64,000 nt of DNA from Kribbella pratensis (GCF_004366075.1 NZ_SODU01000003.1:1488001-1552000), one strand, 5' to 3'. Counted from the first letter of the stretch, positions 16,752-25,097 are shown. The notes: generated by a model from the sequence alone, not told the origin. Translations and numbers: made by a program.

Positions 16752-17642
16752 GTGGAGCTTCGGCAGCTGCGGTACTTCGTGGGCGTCGCCGAGGAGCTGC
16801 ATTTCGGTAAGGCCGCCGAGCGCCTGTACATCTCCACCCCGACGCTCAGCCAGCAGATCAAGCAGCTCGAACGCGAGATCGGCACCGCCCTGCTGATCCG
16901 GCACAGCCGCGGCGTCGAGCTCACCCCGGCCGGGCAGGTCCTGCTCGCCCGCGCCCGGGAAACTCTCCAGGCGGCCGGCCTGGCGCTGAAGGACACGCGC
17001 CGGGCCGCCGGCCTGGACGAACCGGTGCTCCGCCTCGGTCTGCTGAACGGGATCCCCGGCCACCTCCCGGCCGCCCTCGAACAGCTCGCCACCGAACGCT
17101 TCCCGAACAGCACGGTCACCCTCGTGGCAGGCACCACCACCGACCAGCTCCGGATGCTCGACGCCGGCGAGATCGACCTCGGCCTGGTCCGCACCCCGCT
17201 GACGTTGCCTACGGCAATCACCTCCGAACAGCTCGACGACGAAGAGCTCGGCGTACTCCTGACCGCGACTCACCCGCTCGCAGCCCAGCCGGAGCTCACG
17301 CTCGACGACCTGACCGGACTCGAGCTCATCTGGATCCCCCGCGCCGCGGCGCCCGAGTTCTACGACGACACGATCCGCCGGATCGGCACCGGAGTACGGC
17401 TGAGTGACATCAGTATGAGCCACTCACAACTCCGGTCGGCACTCCTCGTACGACGCTCCGCGTTCAGCCTCGGGTCCCGCCGCGCGGCCACACCGGACAT
17501 CGTCTGGCGACCCCTCACGGGCCGCCCGCTGGTCGCACGGTACGCCGCCGTATGGCGCACCGACTCGCACAACCCGGTGCTCCAGGCGATGATCGTTAGC
17601 CCCGGCCTAACGGTCGTTAGGCAACAAGTCGTGGTGGACTGA
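16752..17642 (+). CDS. LysR family transcriptional regulator
   Basis: A 296-aa LysR-type regulator. The N-terminal helix-turn-helix is textbook: MELRQLRYFVGVAEELHFGKAAERLYISTPTLSQQIKQLEREIGTALLIRHSRGVELTPAG. The rest is the periplasmic-binding-protein-like effector domain. The start is GTG at 16752. It runs in the same direction as, and 47 bp before, a short-chain dehydrogenase gene, so the two may form an operon; LysR genes are more often divergent from their targets. The 13-bp gap from the upstream reductase also allows co-transcription. The effector is unknown. Confidence 0.92.
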   Translation: MELRQLRYFVGVAEELHFGKAAERLYISTPTLSQQIKQLEREIGTALLIRHSRGVELTPAGQVLLARARETLQAAGLALKDTRRAAGLDEPVLRLGLLNGIPGHLPAALEQLATERFPNSTVTLVAGTTTDQLRMLDAGEIDLGLVRTPLTLPTAITSEQLDDEELGVLLTATHPLAAQPELTLDDLTGLELIWIPRAAAPEFYDDTIRRIGTGVRLSDISMSHSQLRSALLVRRSAFSLGSRRAATPDIVWRPLTGRPLVARYAAVWRTDSHNPVLQAMIVSPGLTVVRQQVVVD

Positions 17643-17689
17643 CGCACCCGGTGGTTGGCTCGAAACGTCAACCACCGAAGGAGAAACTC

Positions 17690-18397
17690 TTGCAGGAACA
17701 CGTCGTGATCGTCGGCGGCAGCTCGGGGATGGGTCGCGCCCTCGCCGCCGAACTCGTCGCCCAAGGCAGCGAGGTCACTGTCGCCGGCCGGGCGCCCGCC
17801 AAGCTCGACGCAGTACGCCGGGAACTCGGCGTACGCACCGTTGCCATGGACCTCGGAAGTGAGCAGGACATCGAACGTCTCTTCGCGACCACCGGCAAGG
17901 TCAGCCACATCGTCACCACGGCCGCCGACGTCGGCGGCGCCTACCAGCCGATCGCCAAGTACGACGTGGCGGCGGCGCGCTCCGCGGTCGACTCCAAGCT
18001 GATCGGCCCGTTGCTGCTCGCCAAGCACGGCGCTCCGATGCTCGAACCGGGCGGCTCGATCGTGTTCACCTCGGGTATCGCGGCGTACCGGCCGGGACCG
18101 CGGGCATCGTTGCTCGCGGCACTCAACGGCGCACTCGCCTCGCTGGCCGCGGCGCTCGCGGTCGAACTGGCGCCGTTGCGGGTCAACGTGGTCTCACCCG
18201 GCTGGGTCGACACCCCGATCTGGAAGGACGTCGCCGGCGACGCGGCGCCCGAGACGCTGTCCGCGATGGCGGCCCGCCTCCCGGTCGGCCGGATCGGCCG
18301 TCCCCAGGACATCGCCGCGGCGATCATCGCCCTGCTCCGCAACGGTTTCATCACCGGCACCGTTCTGCACGCCGACGGCGGACACCGGCTGGCCTAG
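17690..18397 (+). CDS. Short-chain dehydrogenase/reductase-like protein lacking the Tyr-x3-Lys pair
   Basis: A 235-aa Rossmann-fold SDR. The nucleotide site VIVGGSSGMGRALAAEL is intact, and the C-terminal half NVVSPGWVDTPIW and IGRPQDIAAAIIALL is typical. Where SDRs carry Tyr-x-x-x-Lys, the sequence reads ASLLAALNGAL, so both catalytic residues appear replaced; the preceding Ser is kept in FTSGIAAYRPG. I recall a subgroup of actinobacterial SDR-like proteins with similar ALNGAL/AVNGAL sequences, so it is probably a real subfamily rather than a mutation. The TTG start at 17690 is chosen because AAGGAG lies 7 bases upstream; upstream in-frame GTG codons lack one. Enzyme activity is doubtful. 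Confidence 0.82.
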   Translation: MQEHVVIVGGSSGMGRALAAELVAQGSEVTVAGRAPAKLDAVRRELGVRTVAMDLGSEQDIERLFATTGKVSHIVTTAADVGGAYQPIAKYDVAAARSAVDSKLIGPLLLAKHGAPMLEPGGSIVFTSGIAAYRPGPRASLLAALNGALASLAAALAVELAPLRVNVVSPGWVDTPIWKDVAGDAAPETLSAMAARLPVGRIGRPQDIAAAIIALLRNGFITGTVLHADGGHRLA

Positions 18398-18406
18398 AAG
18401 CGAAAC

Positions 18407-18435
18407 GTCCCCGGCAACAGACCGTTGCCGGGGAC
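18407..18435. terminator. Bidirectional terminator between SDR and NlpC/P60 genes
   Basis: A perfect 12-bp stem, GTCCCCGGCAAC at 18407-18418 pairing with 18424-18435, with loop AGACC. It lies between two convergent genes whose stop codons are at 18397 and 18443, so it can serve both. There is no long T-tract. Confidence 0.75.
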
Positions 18436-18442
18436 AACCGCA

Positions 18443-19867
18443 TCAGGGACGCCCGAAGAAGTCCGGGGGTTCCCAGTAGTAGACGCTGTCGATCTGCACC
18501 GGCTTGCCGGTCCGCGGCGCGTGGATCATCCGGCCGTTGCCGAGATACATCGCGACGTGGTGGATGGTGCCCGGGTCGCTCGGGTCCAGCGACCAGAAGA
18601 TCAGGTCACCGGGCCGCAGCTCGTCCTCGTCGATGTGCTGGATCTGCTCGTACTGCGCGACGCTGTAGTGCGGCAGCTGCACACCGGCCTGCTCCCAGGC
18701 GCCCTGGGTCAGCCCGGAGCAGTCCCACCGGCTCGGGCCGGTCGCGCCCCACAGGTACATGTCGCCGAGCTGTCGCATCGCGAACTCGATCGCCGCCGAC
18801 GCGCCCTTCCGCGAGCTGTGGTTGCCGTTGTCGTTGTCGTGCTTGTCACGGCTCGGCGTGGACGGCTTGTGCCGCTTCGGCGGGTTCTTCTTGCCGTTGT
18901 TGTGCTCGCGCTCTTCCTTCTCCTCGCGAGCCTTCTCCGCTGCCTCGCGAGCCCGCTCGGCCGCCTCCGCGCGGCGCTCCGCGGCCTCCCGGGCGGCGAT
19001 CCGGCGCTTCAGCTCGGCGGCCTTCTTCGCGGCGATCGCAGCGGCCCGCTGCCGCGCAAGCTCCTCGAGCCCCTGCTGCCGCTGGGCGGCCACCCGCACC
19101 GAGATGTTCTGCAAGGTGGCGAGCTGCGCGATCGACTGCTTGCGCTGGACGCCGATCGCGGTCACGGCCGCCGACTGCGCGGCCTCCGCATCCTCGGCCG
19201 CCTTCTTCGCCTTGGCCGCCTCGTCGGCCGCCTTCTTCACCTTCACGACCGCCTGGTCGGCCTGCACCTTGAACAGGTTCGTCATCACCTGCGTCGCCGT
19301 GAACCGCAGGTACGAACCCTGCATTGCGGCCGACACCGAGTGCGCCGCACCGGCCGAGTCGAGCAGCTGCTGCGGACCCTCGGCGGTGAACAGCGGCGCG
19401 ATCTTCGCCACGTCGCCACCACCTTGGTACGACGCGGCGGCGAAGCGACCGATCTGCTGCCGCTGGGCGGTGAGCGTCTTCTGTGCCTCGGCGGCCCGGG
19501 CCGCGGCGGCTGCCGCCTCGGCCTTGGCCTGCTGCAGGCGGTAGACGGCGCCGTTGTAGGCCTCGTCGGCGATGCCGGACTGGATGCCGAGCTGCTCGAG
19601 CCGTGCGCCGGCGGCGGCGAGCTGACGCTCGATCGCGGCGACCTGAGCGGCCTTCGAGGCGGCGGCCTGCTTGGCACGCTCGACCGCGGCCTTGGACGGA
19701 ATCACCGGCGGCTTCGGCTTCGCGGCCTCGGCCTGAAGGGTGGGCACGGCCATCGTGCCGGCCAAGCAGATCGCGAGCACCCCGGAGAGCAGGGCCTTGC
19801 CTGCTCTGCCGGTCTTCCCAGCACTCGTGATCCGCCCGCCGGACGTGGCCCTGGTGGGCGTCCGCAT
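18443..19867 (-). CDS. Secreted NlpC/P60 peptidoglycan hydrolase with coiled-coil domain (RipA-like)
   Basis: A 474-aa cell-wall endopeptidase. A signal peptide lies at about residues 22-47 (core ALLSGVLAICLAGTMAVP). A long Ala/Lys/Arg/Gln/Glu-rich helical region, about 50-310, should form coiled coils that hold the enzyme inactive or bind a partner, as in RipA/CwlO-type hydrolases. A basic linker (PPKRHKPSTPSRDKHDNDNGN) precedes the C-terminal NlpC/P60 domain (about 350-474). Its catalytic Cys383 is in WDCSGLTQ, with His436/437 in TIHHVAMYLG and a polar third residue at His449. It should cleave D-Glu-diaminopimelate bonds at the septum or surface. A hairpin stands in its leader (19889-19916). 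It is convergent with the SDR gene. Confidence 0.9.
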   Translation of the reverse strand: MRTPTRATSGGRITSAGKTGRAGKALLSGVLAICLAGTMAVPTLQAEAAKPKPPVIPSKAAVERAKQAAASKAAQVAAIERQLAAAGARLEQLGIQSGIADEAYNGAVYRLQQAKAEAAAAAARAAEAQKTLTAQRQQIGRFAAASYQGGGDVAKIAPLFTAEGPQQLLDSAGAAHSVSAAMQGSYLRFTATQVMTNLFKVQADQAVVKVKKAADEAAKAKKAAEDAEAAQSAAVTAIGVQRKQSIAQLATLQNISVRVAAQRQQGLEELARQRAAAIAAKKAAELKRRIAAREAAERRAEAAERAREAAEKAREEKEEREHNNGKKNPPKRHKPSTPSRDKHDNDNGNHSSRKGASAAIEFAMRQLGDMYLWGATGPSRWDCSGLTQGAWEQAGVQLPHYSVAQYEQIQHIDEDELRPGDLIFWSLDPSDPGTIHHVAMYLGNGRMIHAPRTGKPVQIDSVYYWEPPDFFGRP

Positions 19868-19888
19868 CGGGATCGTTCCTTCCGCCGG

Positions 19889-19916
19889 TCACGAACCCCT
19901 TCCCCAGGGTTCGTGA
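19889..19916 (-). promoter_or_regulatory. Hairpin in the leader of the NlpC/P60 gene
   Basis: A perfect 10-bp stem, TCACGAACCC at 19889-19898 pairing with 19907-19916, with an 8-nt loop. It ends 21 bp before the ATG at 19867 and just before the GGAAGGA ribosome-binding site. It has no T-tract, so a terminator is unlikely. It may stabilise the messenger or tune translation. I looked for c-di-AMP (ydaO-type) riboswitch motifs, which precede related hydrolase genes in other actinobacteria, and did not see them. Confidence 0.45.
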
Positions 19917-20066
19917 ACTTTTGGTCCTCCTGGACCACATACGTGACACTAGTTGCCCACAGCCCCAATGGGAACACCTTTCACACGAGTATCTTTGTTT
20001 CACCCGTGTGTCGGCTTGACAAACTACAAGCTTGTGATTCGGCGAACCCGCAGGTGGGCGCACGAA

Positions 20067-20098
20067 AACGCCCCTCCGGCCGGAGCCGGAGGGGCGTT
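20067..20098 (-). terminator. Rho-independent terminator after the endonuclease-fold gene
   Basis: A perfect 13-bp stem, AACGCCCCTCCGG at 20067-20079 pairing with 20086-20098. On the minus strand it is followed by TTTTCGTG. It begins 15 bp beyond the stop codon of the gene at 20114-20926. Confidence 0.85.
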
Positions 20099-20113
20099 GC
20101 CGAGCTCGGTGAT

Positions 20114-20926
20114 TCAGCTGAGGACGAACGAGGCGACCACCGGCAGGTGGTCCGAGGCCGGCGTCACCGGTACGGCGGCCTTCGTCGGGCGCAGTCCCGC
20201 GCTGTGCAGCTGGAAATCGATGCGCTTGGTCGGGTTGTCCGCCTCGATCGTGTAGCCCGGACCCACACCGACCTCGGTCCAGGTGTCGTCGTACACCGCG
20301 GTCAGCGTCTTGATCTCCGGCTTCTCCGGCGTCGCGTTCAGGTCGCCGACGAGCAGTGTCGGCGTCCGCGATCCGCTGAGCAGCTCGACCACCTTCTGCG
20401 CCTGCTCCAACCGCTCGGCGTTGTTGTTGCTGGTCAGATGCGTGTTCGCGAACCGCAGTTCGGCGCCGCGGACCATGAGGTCCGCCACCGCCAGGCCGCG
20501 CTGTTCACCGGTCGGGTACTTCGGCAGCAGCGTGTTGCTGAAGTCCTGGATCGGATACCTGGACAGGATGGCGGTCCCGTACTGCCGGCGCGGCTCTCCC
20601 GGGTTGACCGGGGGAAGGTCGAGGTTCGCGGCGTACGCGTAGTGCATCTTCAGCCGCTGGGCGAACCAGGCCGGCTGATCCACCCAGTTGCTGCGCACGT
20701 CCCAGTGCCGGTCGACCTCCTGCAGGCCGATCACGTCGGCCCCGGACTGCTCGATCAGGACGGCGATCCGCTCGAGATCGAGTACGCCGTCGATCCCCGC
20801 GCCGTGGTGGATGTTGTACGACATGACGGTCAGCGGCCGGCCCGGACGACCCGCGTCGGGACGGGCCGCGGCGACGGTGGGAACCACGATCAGGAACCCC
20901 ACGAGGATGGTCAGTAATTTACGCAT
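20114..20926 (-). CDS. Secreted endonuclease/exonuclease/phosphatase family protein
   Basis: A 270-aa Mg2+-dependent hydrolase of the DNase I-like fold. The N-terminal signal peptide (MRKLLTILVGFLIVVPTVAAA) shows that it is exported. Active-site motifs are in order: MSYNIHHGAG (Asn), GLQEVDRHW (Glu), the HLTSNNN histidine region, LLVGDLNATPE (Asp/Asn) and the C-terminal ASDHLPVVASF (Asp-His). It could be a phosphodiesterase, a sphingomyelinase-like enzyme or a nuclease; the motifs do not decide. ATG at 20926 is preferred because it starts the signal peptide and has a purine-rich GGAAGATGAG before it; the longer frame is Arg-rich and unlikely. Confidence 0.9.
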   Translation of the reverse strand: MRKLLTILVGFLIVVPTVAAARPDAGRPGRPLTVMSYNIHHGAGIDGVLDLERIAVLIEQSGADVIGLQEVDRHWDVRSNWVDQPAWFAQRLKMHYAYAANLDLPPVNPGEPRRQYGTAILSRYPIQDFSNTLLPKYPTGEQRGLAVADLMVRGAELRFANTHLTSNNNAERLEQAQKVVELLSGSRTPTLLVGDLNATPEKPEIKTLTAVYDDTWTEVGVGPGYTIEADNPTKRIDFQLHSAGLRPTKAAVPVTPASDHLPVVASFVLS

Positions 20927-20988
20927 GCACTCATCTTCCGGAAAACCGGCGACACCCGCACAACGAGCGAGTGTCGCCGGTTCGAACG

Positions 20989-22068
20989 TCAGTGCACGAG
21001 ACGTCCGACGGCGCCCTTGGCGCCGGAGGCCCAGCAGCCTGCTTGGATGCCGTGGCCGGCGCATTCGACGCTGTCGAAGCTGCCGTCGTAGAACTGCTTC
21101 CAGCTGCGTCCGCCGTCGAAGCTGACATCACTCCCGGACGGACCGACCGCGACGACGGTCGTGGGCGACCACGGAACGAAGTGCGACCCGCTCCGGTAGC
21201 CCTTCGGCGCCCTGTCGGCCGGCACCAGCTTCCAGGTGCGACCACCGTCGTACGTCACCGACGCGGCGTTCACGGCCTCGGTCGGTTTGAGGAAGTCACC
21301 GCCGACCGCGACGCCGAACAACGTGTTCCGGAACGCGAGGCTGAAGATCCCGGCCGCTTCACCACTGGCCATCGGAGAGTCCGAGACCGTCCAGCGCCGT
21401 CCGCCGTCGACGGTCCGGAACACCCGCGGCCGATCGCCGCCACCGCTCGCGAACCACGCCGTACGACCGTGGCCGGCGACCAGGCAGGTGCCGCTCGCCG
21501 CGAACGCGAACTCCCCGGCAAGGGCGGCCGGCATTCCGTCGGTCGGCTGCACATTCCAGGACTTTCCGCCGTCGGAGGTCGCCGCGATCCGGAACTTTCC
21601 GTCCACCGGATCGCTGAGCGCCAGGCCGTGCTTGTCGTCGTTGAAGGCCATGCAGTCGTAGAACGCGTTCGCGTCCGTGTTCCGGAACGTTTCCGACCAG
21701 GTTTTTCCGCCGTCGGCGGTTCGGTAGACCCGGGAGTCCTCGCCGTTCCCGATCGTGAGCGCGACCGCACGCCGGGCGTCGAACGCCTCGACATCGCGGA
21801 ACTGCAGCGCCTCCGCACCGGCCGGACTGACGTTCTCCCAGTGCTTCCCGCCATCGACGGTCCGCAGCACGGTCCCTCCGGTCCCGCCAACCCAGGCGAC
21901 GTCCTTGCTGACCGCCGCGAGCCCACGGAACTGCGCCGTCGTACCGGTCGGCGTCAGCTCCCACCGGTACGACGATCCGCCGTGAGCCTGGGCGGGCACG
22001 ACCTGACCCATCAACAACAGACCTCCTGCCGCCAAGGCGGCCACACGCAGGATTCTCATGCGCCGCAA
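20989..22068 (-). CDS. Secreted BNR/Ycf48-like beta-propeller protein
   Basis: A 359-aa protein with a signal peptide (MRRMRILRVAALAAGGLLLMGQVVPAQA) and repeated blades of the Asp-box type: SxDGGKxWxxV appears as RTVDGGKHWENV, RTADGGKTWSETF, TSDGGKSWNV, RTVDGGRRWTV, TYDGGRTWKLV and SFDGGRSWKQF. Such WD40/YVTN/BNR-like propellers are often labelled oxidoreductase in actinomycetes without evidence. Catalytic residues of sialidases are not evident, so binding rather than hydrolysis is more likely. The C-terminal SVECAGHGIQAGCWASGAKG contains two cysteines that may form a disulfide. It is 62 bp upstream of the endonuclease-fold gene on the same strand. Confidence 0.82.
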   Translation of the reverse strand: MRRMRILRVAALAAGGLLLMGQVVPAQAHGGSSYRWELTPTGTTAQFRGLAAVSKDVAWVGGTGGTVLRTVDGGKHWENVSPAGAEALQFRDVEAFDARRAVALTIGNGEDSRVYRTADGGKTWSETFRNTDANAFYDCMAFNDDKHGLALSDPVDGKFRIAATSDGGKSWNVQPTDGMPAALAGEFAFAASGTCLVAGHGRTAWFASGGGDRPRVFRTVDGGRRWTVSDSPMASGEAAGIFSLAFRNTLFGVAVGGDFLKPTEAVNAASVTYDGGRTWKLVPADRAPKGYRSGSHFVPWSPTTVVAVGPSGSDVSFDGGRSWKQFYDGSFDSVECAGHGIQAGCWASGAKGAVGRLVH

Positions 22069-22081
22069 TCTAACCCGGCCA

Positions 22082-23347
22082 TCACGTCAGCTTGAAGGAC
22101 TGCGCTGTGCTGGAGTTGCAGGTGAGTTGGACGAGTTGAGTGCTGTCGGCCGTCGAGCCACCCGGAACCGTCAGGCATTTGTTGCTGAGGCGGCTGACGA
22201 AGTGGAAGTAGCCGCTGCCTTCGGAAACGGCCTGCCACTGCTGGTTGTTGCCGTTGCTGTACGTCCACAGCTGAAGGCCGGCGTTGTCCGCGACGGACAC
22301 ACCGGTCACGTCGATGACCTTGGTTACGTCGTTCCGGTTGTTGACCCGGGTGAACCCGCTGGATGTCGGCTGGAACTGGAACTGCTGCGCCTGTGTGCCG
22401 TTGCAGCTGTACTGCTGGATGGCGGTCCCGTTGGCAGTCCCGGCCGCGCGGGCGTCGACGCACTTCCCGTTGGCCTTGTTCGCGATCGAGTACCACGCGG
22501 CCGGCGACGGCTGGTCGGCCGGCGGCGTCGTCCCGGCACCGCCGAGCCACTTCAGCGCGTCCATCATGAACTGGTTCTGCGCCGGGCTGTCGAAGGTCGA
22601 CGAGAGCCGCGTGTTGGTCTCGTAGTTCATCGCGTTGTGGCCGAAGTTCGCGTAGATCATCTTGTAGTTCTTGTTGGTCCAGATGATCGGGTAGTAGCCG
22701 CCGTACCAGGTCTGGTTCGGGTCGGTGCCGACCGGGAAGCTGGAGTTGTCGATCGACGCCAGAATCTGGATGTCGGGGTTGTTCCGCAGGTCGTTCTGCC
22801 AGCTGTACCACTCGCTGACCGACGACCGGAACGTCGCACCGGTGTTCACCAAAGCCGGGTGCGAACGGTTCTCGGTCCGCAGGGTCACCGCGGTCGGACC
22901 CCAGGTGTTCGACTGGAACCGCCCCGTGCCGAGCAGCGTGTTGTTGAACCACGGCCAGCCACCACTGGCGTCGTTGTACGCCGTGACGTGGAAGCCGAAG
23001 AATGCGCCGCCGTTGTCCATGTAGTTCTTGAACCCGTTGCGCTGCGCGTCGGTGTGTGGCGAGTCGTCAAGGAACATCACGACCTGGTACTGCGAGGCGC
23101 TCAGGTTGTTGAGCTGGTCCCAGTTGTTCGTGGCCGTGTAGGTGAACCCGTTCTGCGCACCGAACTCGGGAAAGCGCTGGTTCGCCTCTTTCTCGAAGTC
23201 GATGTGGGCGGCGTCCCAGGTTCCGCTGTAGAACGCGAGGACCTTGAAGGTGGCTTGGACCTGTGCCGTCGCCGTGCTGGTCAGGCCGGCGACCACAAGC
23301 ACGAGGGCGAGCATGAATGCGGGCAGGCGGAATCGATCGGAAAGCAT
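22082..23347 (-). CDS. Secreted ThuA-domain protein with ricin-type lectin domain
   Basis: A 421-aa secreted protein. A signal peptide (about 1-28) is followed by a ThuA domain (about 32-265), a class I glutamine amidotransferase-like fold linked to sugar utilisation, seen in FKVLAFYSG, QVVMFLDDSP, GGAFFGFHVT, SEWYSWQNDL and a typical C-terminal MMDALKWL. A Thr/Pro linker (GTTPPADQPSP) leads to a ricin B/CBM13-type beta-trefoil (about 285-421) with repeated QxW-like motifs (AQQFQFQP, NQQWQAV, AQSFKLT) and CVD/CLT cysteines. It probably binds or processes an extracellular glycan. The pairing is common in saprophytic actinomycetes. It is 13 bp downstream of the propeller gene's start region and may be co-transcribed with it. 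Confidence 0.88.
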   Translation of the reverse strand: MLSDRFRLPAFMLALVLVVAGLTSTATAQVQATFKVLAFYSGTWDAAHIDFEKEANQRFPEFGAQNGFTYTATNNWDQLNNLSASQYQVVMFLDDSPHTDAQRNGFKNYMDNGGAFFGFHVTAYNDASGGWPWFNNTLLGTGRFQSNTWGPTAVTLRTENRSHPALVNTGATFRSSVSEWYSWQNDLRNNPDIQILASIDNSSFPVGTDPNQTWYGGYYPIIWTNKNYKMIYANFGHNAMNYETNTRLSSTFDSPAQNQFMMDALKWLGGAGTTPPADQPSPAAWYSIANKANGKCVDARAAGTANGTAIQQYSCNGTQAQQFQFQPTSSGFTRVNNRNDVTKVIDVTGVSVADNAGLQLWTYSNGNNQQWQAVSEGSGYFHFVSRLSNKCLTVPGGSTADSTQLVQLTCNSSTAQSFKLT

Positions 23348-23371
23348 GGGGGCGGACCTTTCCGTAAGAAC

Positions 23372-23390
23372 GCTCTGTAAATTTCAGAGC
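23372..23390 (-). terminator. Short AT-rich hairpin after the XRE gene (terminator or operator)
   Basis: GCTCTG at 23372-23377 pairs with CAGAGC at 23385-23390 around a 7-nt TAAATTT loop. It lies directly after the XRE stop codon (23391) and 25 bp before the ATG of the ThuA gene. On the minus strand it is followed by GTTCTT. The short stem also suits an operator for the ThuA gene. Confidence 0.4.
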
Positions 23391-24257
23391 TTAAATTAAC
23401 TCCCGATCAAAGCCCTGTCCAGGGTTCATCGCCTGGCTGCCCAGAACGCTCAGCAACCGCAACTTCTCCGCACTCTCACTGCCCGGCTCCGCGGTGAAGA
23501 CGATCAGGGTCTGCTGCTGGTCGCGGTTGTCGATCAGCTCGCAGTACAGCTCCAGCTCGCCGACCACCGGATGCCGGTACCTCTTGGTCCGGCTGTGCGC
23601 GACCACCACCTCGTGCGCGTTCCAGACCTCGGCGAACTCAGGGCTCAGCTTCTGCAGTGCCCGCACGATCGAGGCGGCGTACGACTTCGGGCCGTCGATG
23701 GTCGCGGCCGTGCGCAGCATCGAGACGAGCAGCCGGCTGTGCGTCGACAGCTCCGGCTCCTGGTAGAGCGCCCGCTCCTCCGGATGCGCGAACCAGCGGT
23801 AGACCTCGCTGCGTTCCATCCCCTCGAAGTTGGTCAGCTCGCCGGCGAACGCGACGTGCGCCGGCGTCTGCGCGAGCACCTCGCCGCAACGGTTGAGCAG
23901 CATCGCGGGAGTGTCTTGCAGCCGGTCCAGGATGCGCAGCATGCCGGGGTCGACGTGGCACGCCCGCGTCGTGCGCGGCGGCGTACCGTGACCGGCCAGC
24001 AGGAACAGGTGGTCGCGCTCCTCGAGCGTCAGCCGGAGCGCCCGGGCGATCGCGCCCAGCATCTCGACCGACGGCTGCGGGCCGCGTCCGCCCTCGAGCC
24101 GGCTGTAGTAGTCGGCCGACATCGACGCGAGCGCCGCCACCTCCTCACGGCGCAGTCCCGGCGTACGGCGTCGGCGGCCGCGGGGCATCCCGACGTCCTC
24201 GGGTTGCAGGGCCTCGCGGCGTTTGCGCAGGAAGTCGGACAGGTCGGCGTACTCCAT
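23391..24257 (-). CDS. XRE-family helix-turn-helix regulator (MmyB-like ligand domain)
   Basis: A 288-aa regulator. The N-terminal XRE domain (about 1-85) includes MEYADLSDFLRKRREALQPEDVG, RTPGLRREEVAALASMSADYYSRLEGGRGPQPSVEMLGAIARAL and the GLRREEVA block typical of the actinobacterial group with a C-terminal MmyB-like PAS domain (about 105-280, LLNRCGEVLAQTPAHVAFAGE...WFAHPEER). These regulators commonly sit divergent to short-chain dehydrogenase genes, as here. ATG at 24257 matches the usual N-terminus; one five-residue-longer start is possible. A perfect 12-bp inverted repeat in the shared promoter is the likely operator. Confidence 0.9.
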   Translation of the reverse strand: MEYADLSDFLRKRREALQPEDVGMPRGRRRRTPGLRREEVAALASMSADYYSRLEGGRGPQPSVEMLGAIARALRLTLEERDHLFLLAGHGTPPRTTRACHVDPGMLRILDRLQDTPAMLLNRCGEVLAQTPAHVAFAGELTNFEGMERSEVYRWFAHPEERALYQEPELSTHSRLLVSMLRTAATIDGPKSYAASIVRALQKLSPEFAEVWNAHEVVVAHSRTKRYRHPVVGELELYCELIDNRDQQQTLIVFTAEPGSESAEKLRLLSVLGSQAMNPGQGFDRELI

Positions 24258-24284
24258 GACTCCAGTGTCCACGCGTCGCGCCGG

Positions 24285-24313
24285 TTAACCACTGCTTGGC
24301 GAGCAGTGGTTAA
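24285..24313. promoter_or_regulatory. Perfect 12-bp inverted repeat, likely XRE operator
   Basis: TTAACCACTGCT at 24285-24296 and its exact complement AGCAGTGGTTAA at 24302-24313 are separated by TGGCG. The site is in the 99-bp gap between the divergent XRE and SDR starts (24257 and 24357), about 28 and 44 bp from them. It is well placed to control both genes. Confidence 0.75.
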
Positions 24314-24356
24314 GTGCAGCCTGGTTGCCCGGAGCATCCGGTTCCACTCTGGAGCC

Positions 24357-25097
24357 ATGAAAACAACAGGCAACACGATCTTCATGACCGGCGGTACGTC
24401 GGGTATCGGCCTCGAGCTCGCCCGGCGGTTCCGCGACCTCGGCAACACCGTGATCATCAGCGGCCGCCGCAAGGACCTGCTCGACACGATCGCCGCCGAG
24501 GACGGTATCGAAGGCATCCTCCTCGACGTCGCCGACCCGGCCTCGATCACTGCGGCGTTCGAGCAGGTGACCAGCAGCCACGACGTCAACGTGCTGATCA
24601 CGATGGCCGGCATCATGCAGGTCGAGGACCTCCGCTACCCCGCTCACCTGGACACCGCCGAGCAGACCATCGACATCAACCTGCTCGGCACGATCCGCAC
24701 CATCGCCACCTTCACGCCGTACCTGCTGAAGCAGACCGACCCGGTGATCCTGACGGTCTCGTCCGGCCTCGCCTCGGTGCCGCTGACGATCACGCCGACG
24801 TACAGCGCGACGAAGGCCGCGATCCACAGCTACACGCAGAGCCTGCGGATCCAGCTCGCGGACACCGGGATCCAGGTGATCGAGGTGGTCCCGCCCAAGG
24901 TCCGGACCGGCCTGCTGGACGAGGACGACGGCGAGGGAGCGATGCCGCTGGACGAGTACGCCGACGAGACCATCAGCCTGCTGCAGCAACAGCCGGACGC
25001 CGACGAGATCCTCGTCGACCGGGTCCACTTCCTCCGCCACGCCGAACGTGAGAACCGCTACGACCAGGTCATCAGCGCCCTGAACTCACTCGCCTAA
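24357..25097 (+). CDS. Short-chain dehydrogenase/reductase (DltE-like)
   Basis: A 246-aa classical SDR. The NAD(P) motif TGGTSGIGLELARRF, the SSGLASVP serine and the YSATKAAIHSYTQSLRIQL catalytic Tyr-x-x-x-Lys are all present, in contrast to the SDR-like protein at 17690. The combination of TGGTSGIG and VVPPKVRTGL resembles the DltE-like subgroup. It is a cytosolic NAD(P)H-dependent oxidoreductase of unknown substrate. ATG at 24357 follows GGAG closely. It is divergent from the XRE regulator and likely controlled by it. Its 3' end overlaps the convergent thiamine-binding gene by 12 bp. Confidence 0.92.
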   Translation: MKTTGNTIFMTGGTSGIGLELARRFRDLGNTVIISGRRKDLLDTIAAEDGIEGILLDVADPASITAAFEQVTSSHDVNVLITMAGIMQVEDLRYPAHLDTAEQTIDINLLGTIRTIATFTPYLLKQTDPVILTVSSGLASVPLTITPTYSATKAAIHSYTQSLRIQLADTGIQVIEVVPPKVRTGLLDEDDGEGAMPLDEYADETISLLQQQPDADEILVDRVHFLRHAERENRYDQVISALNSLA

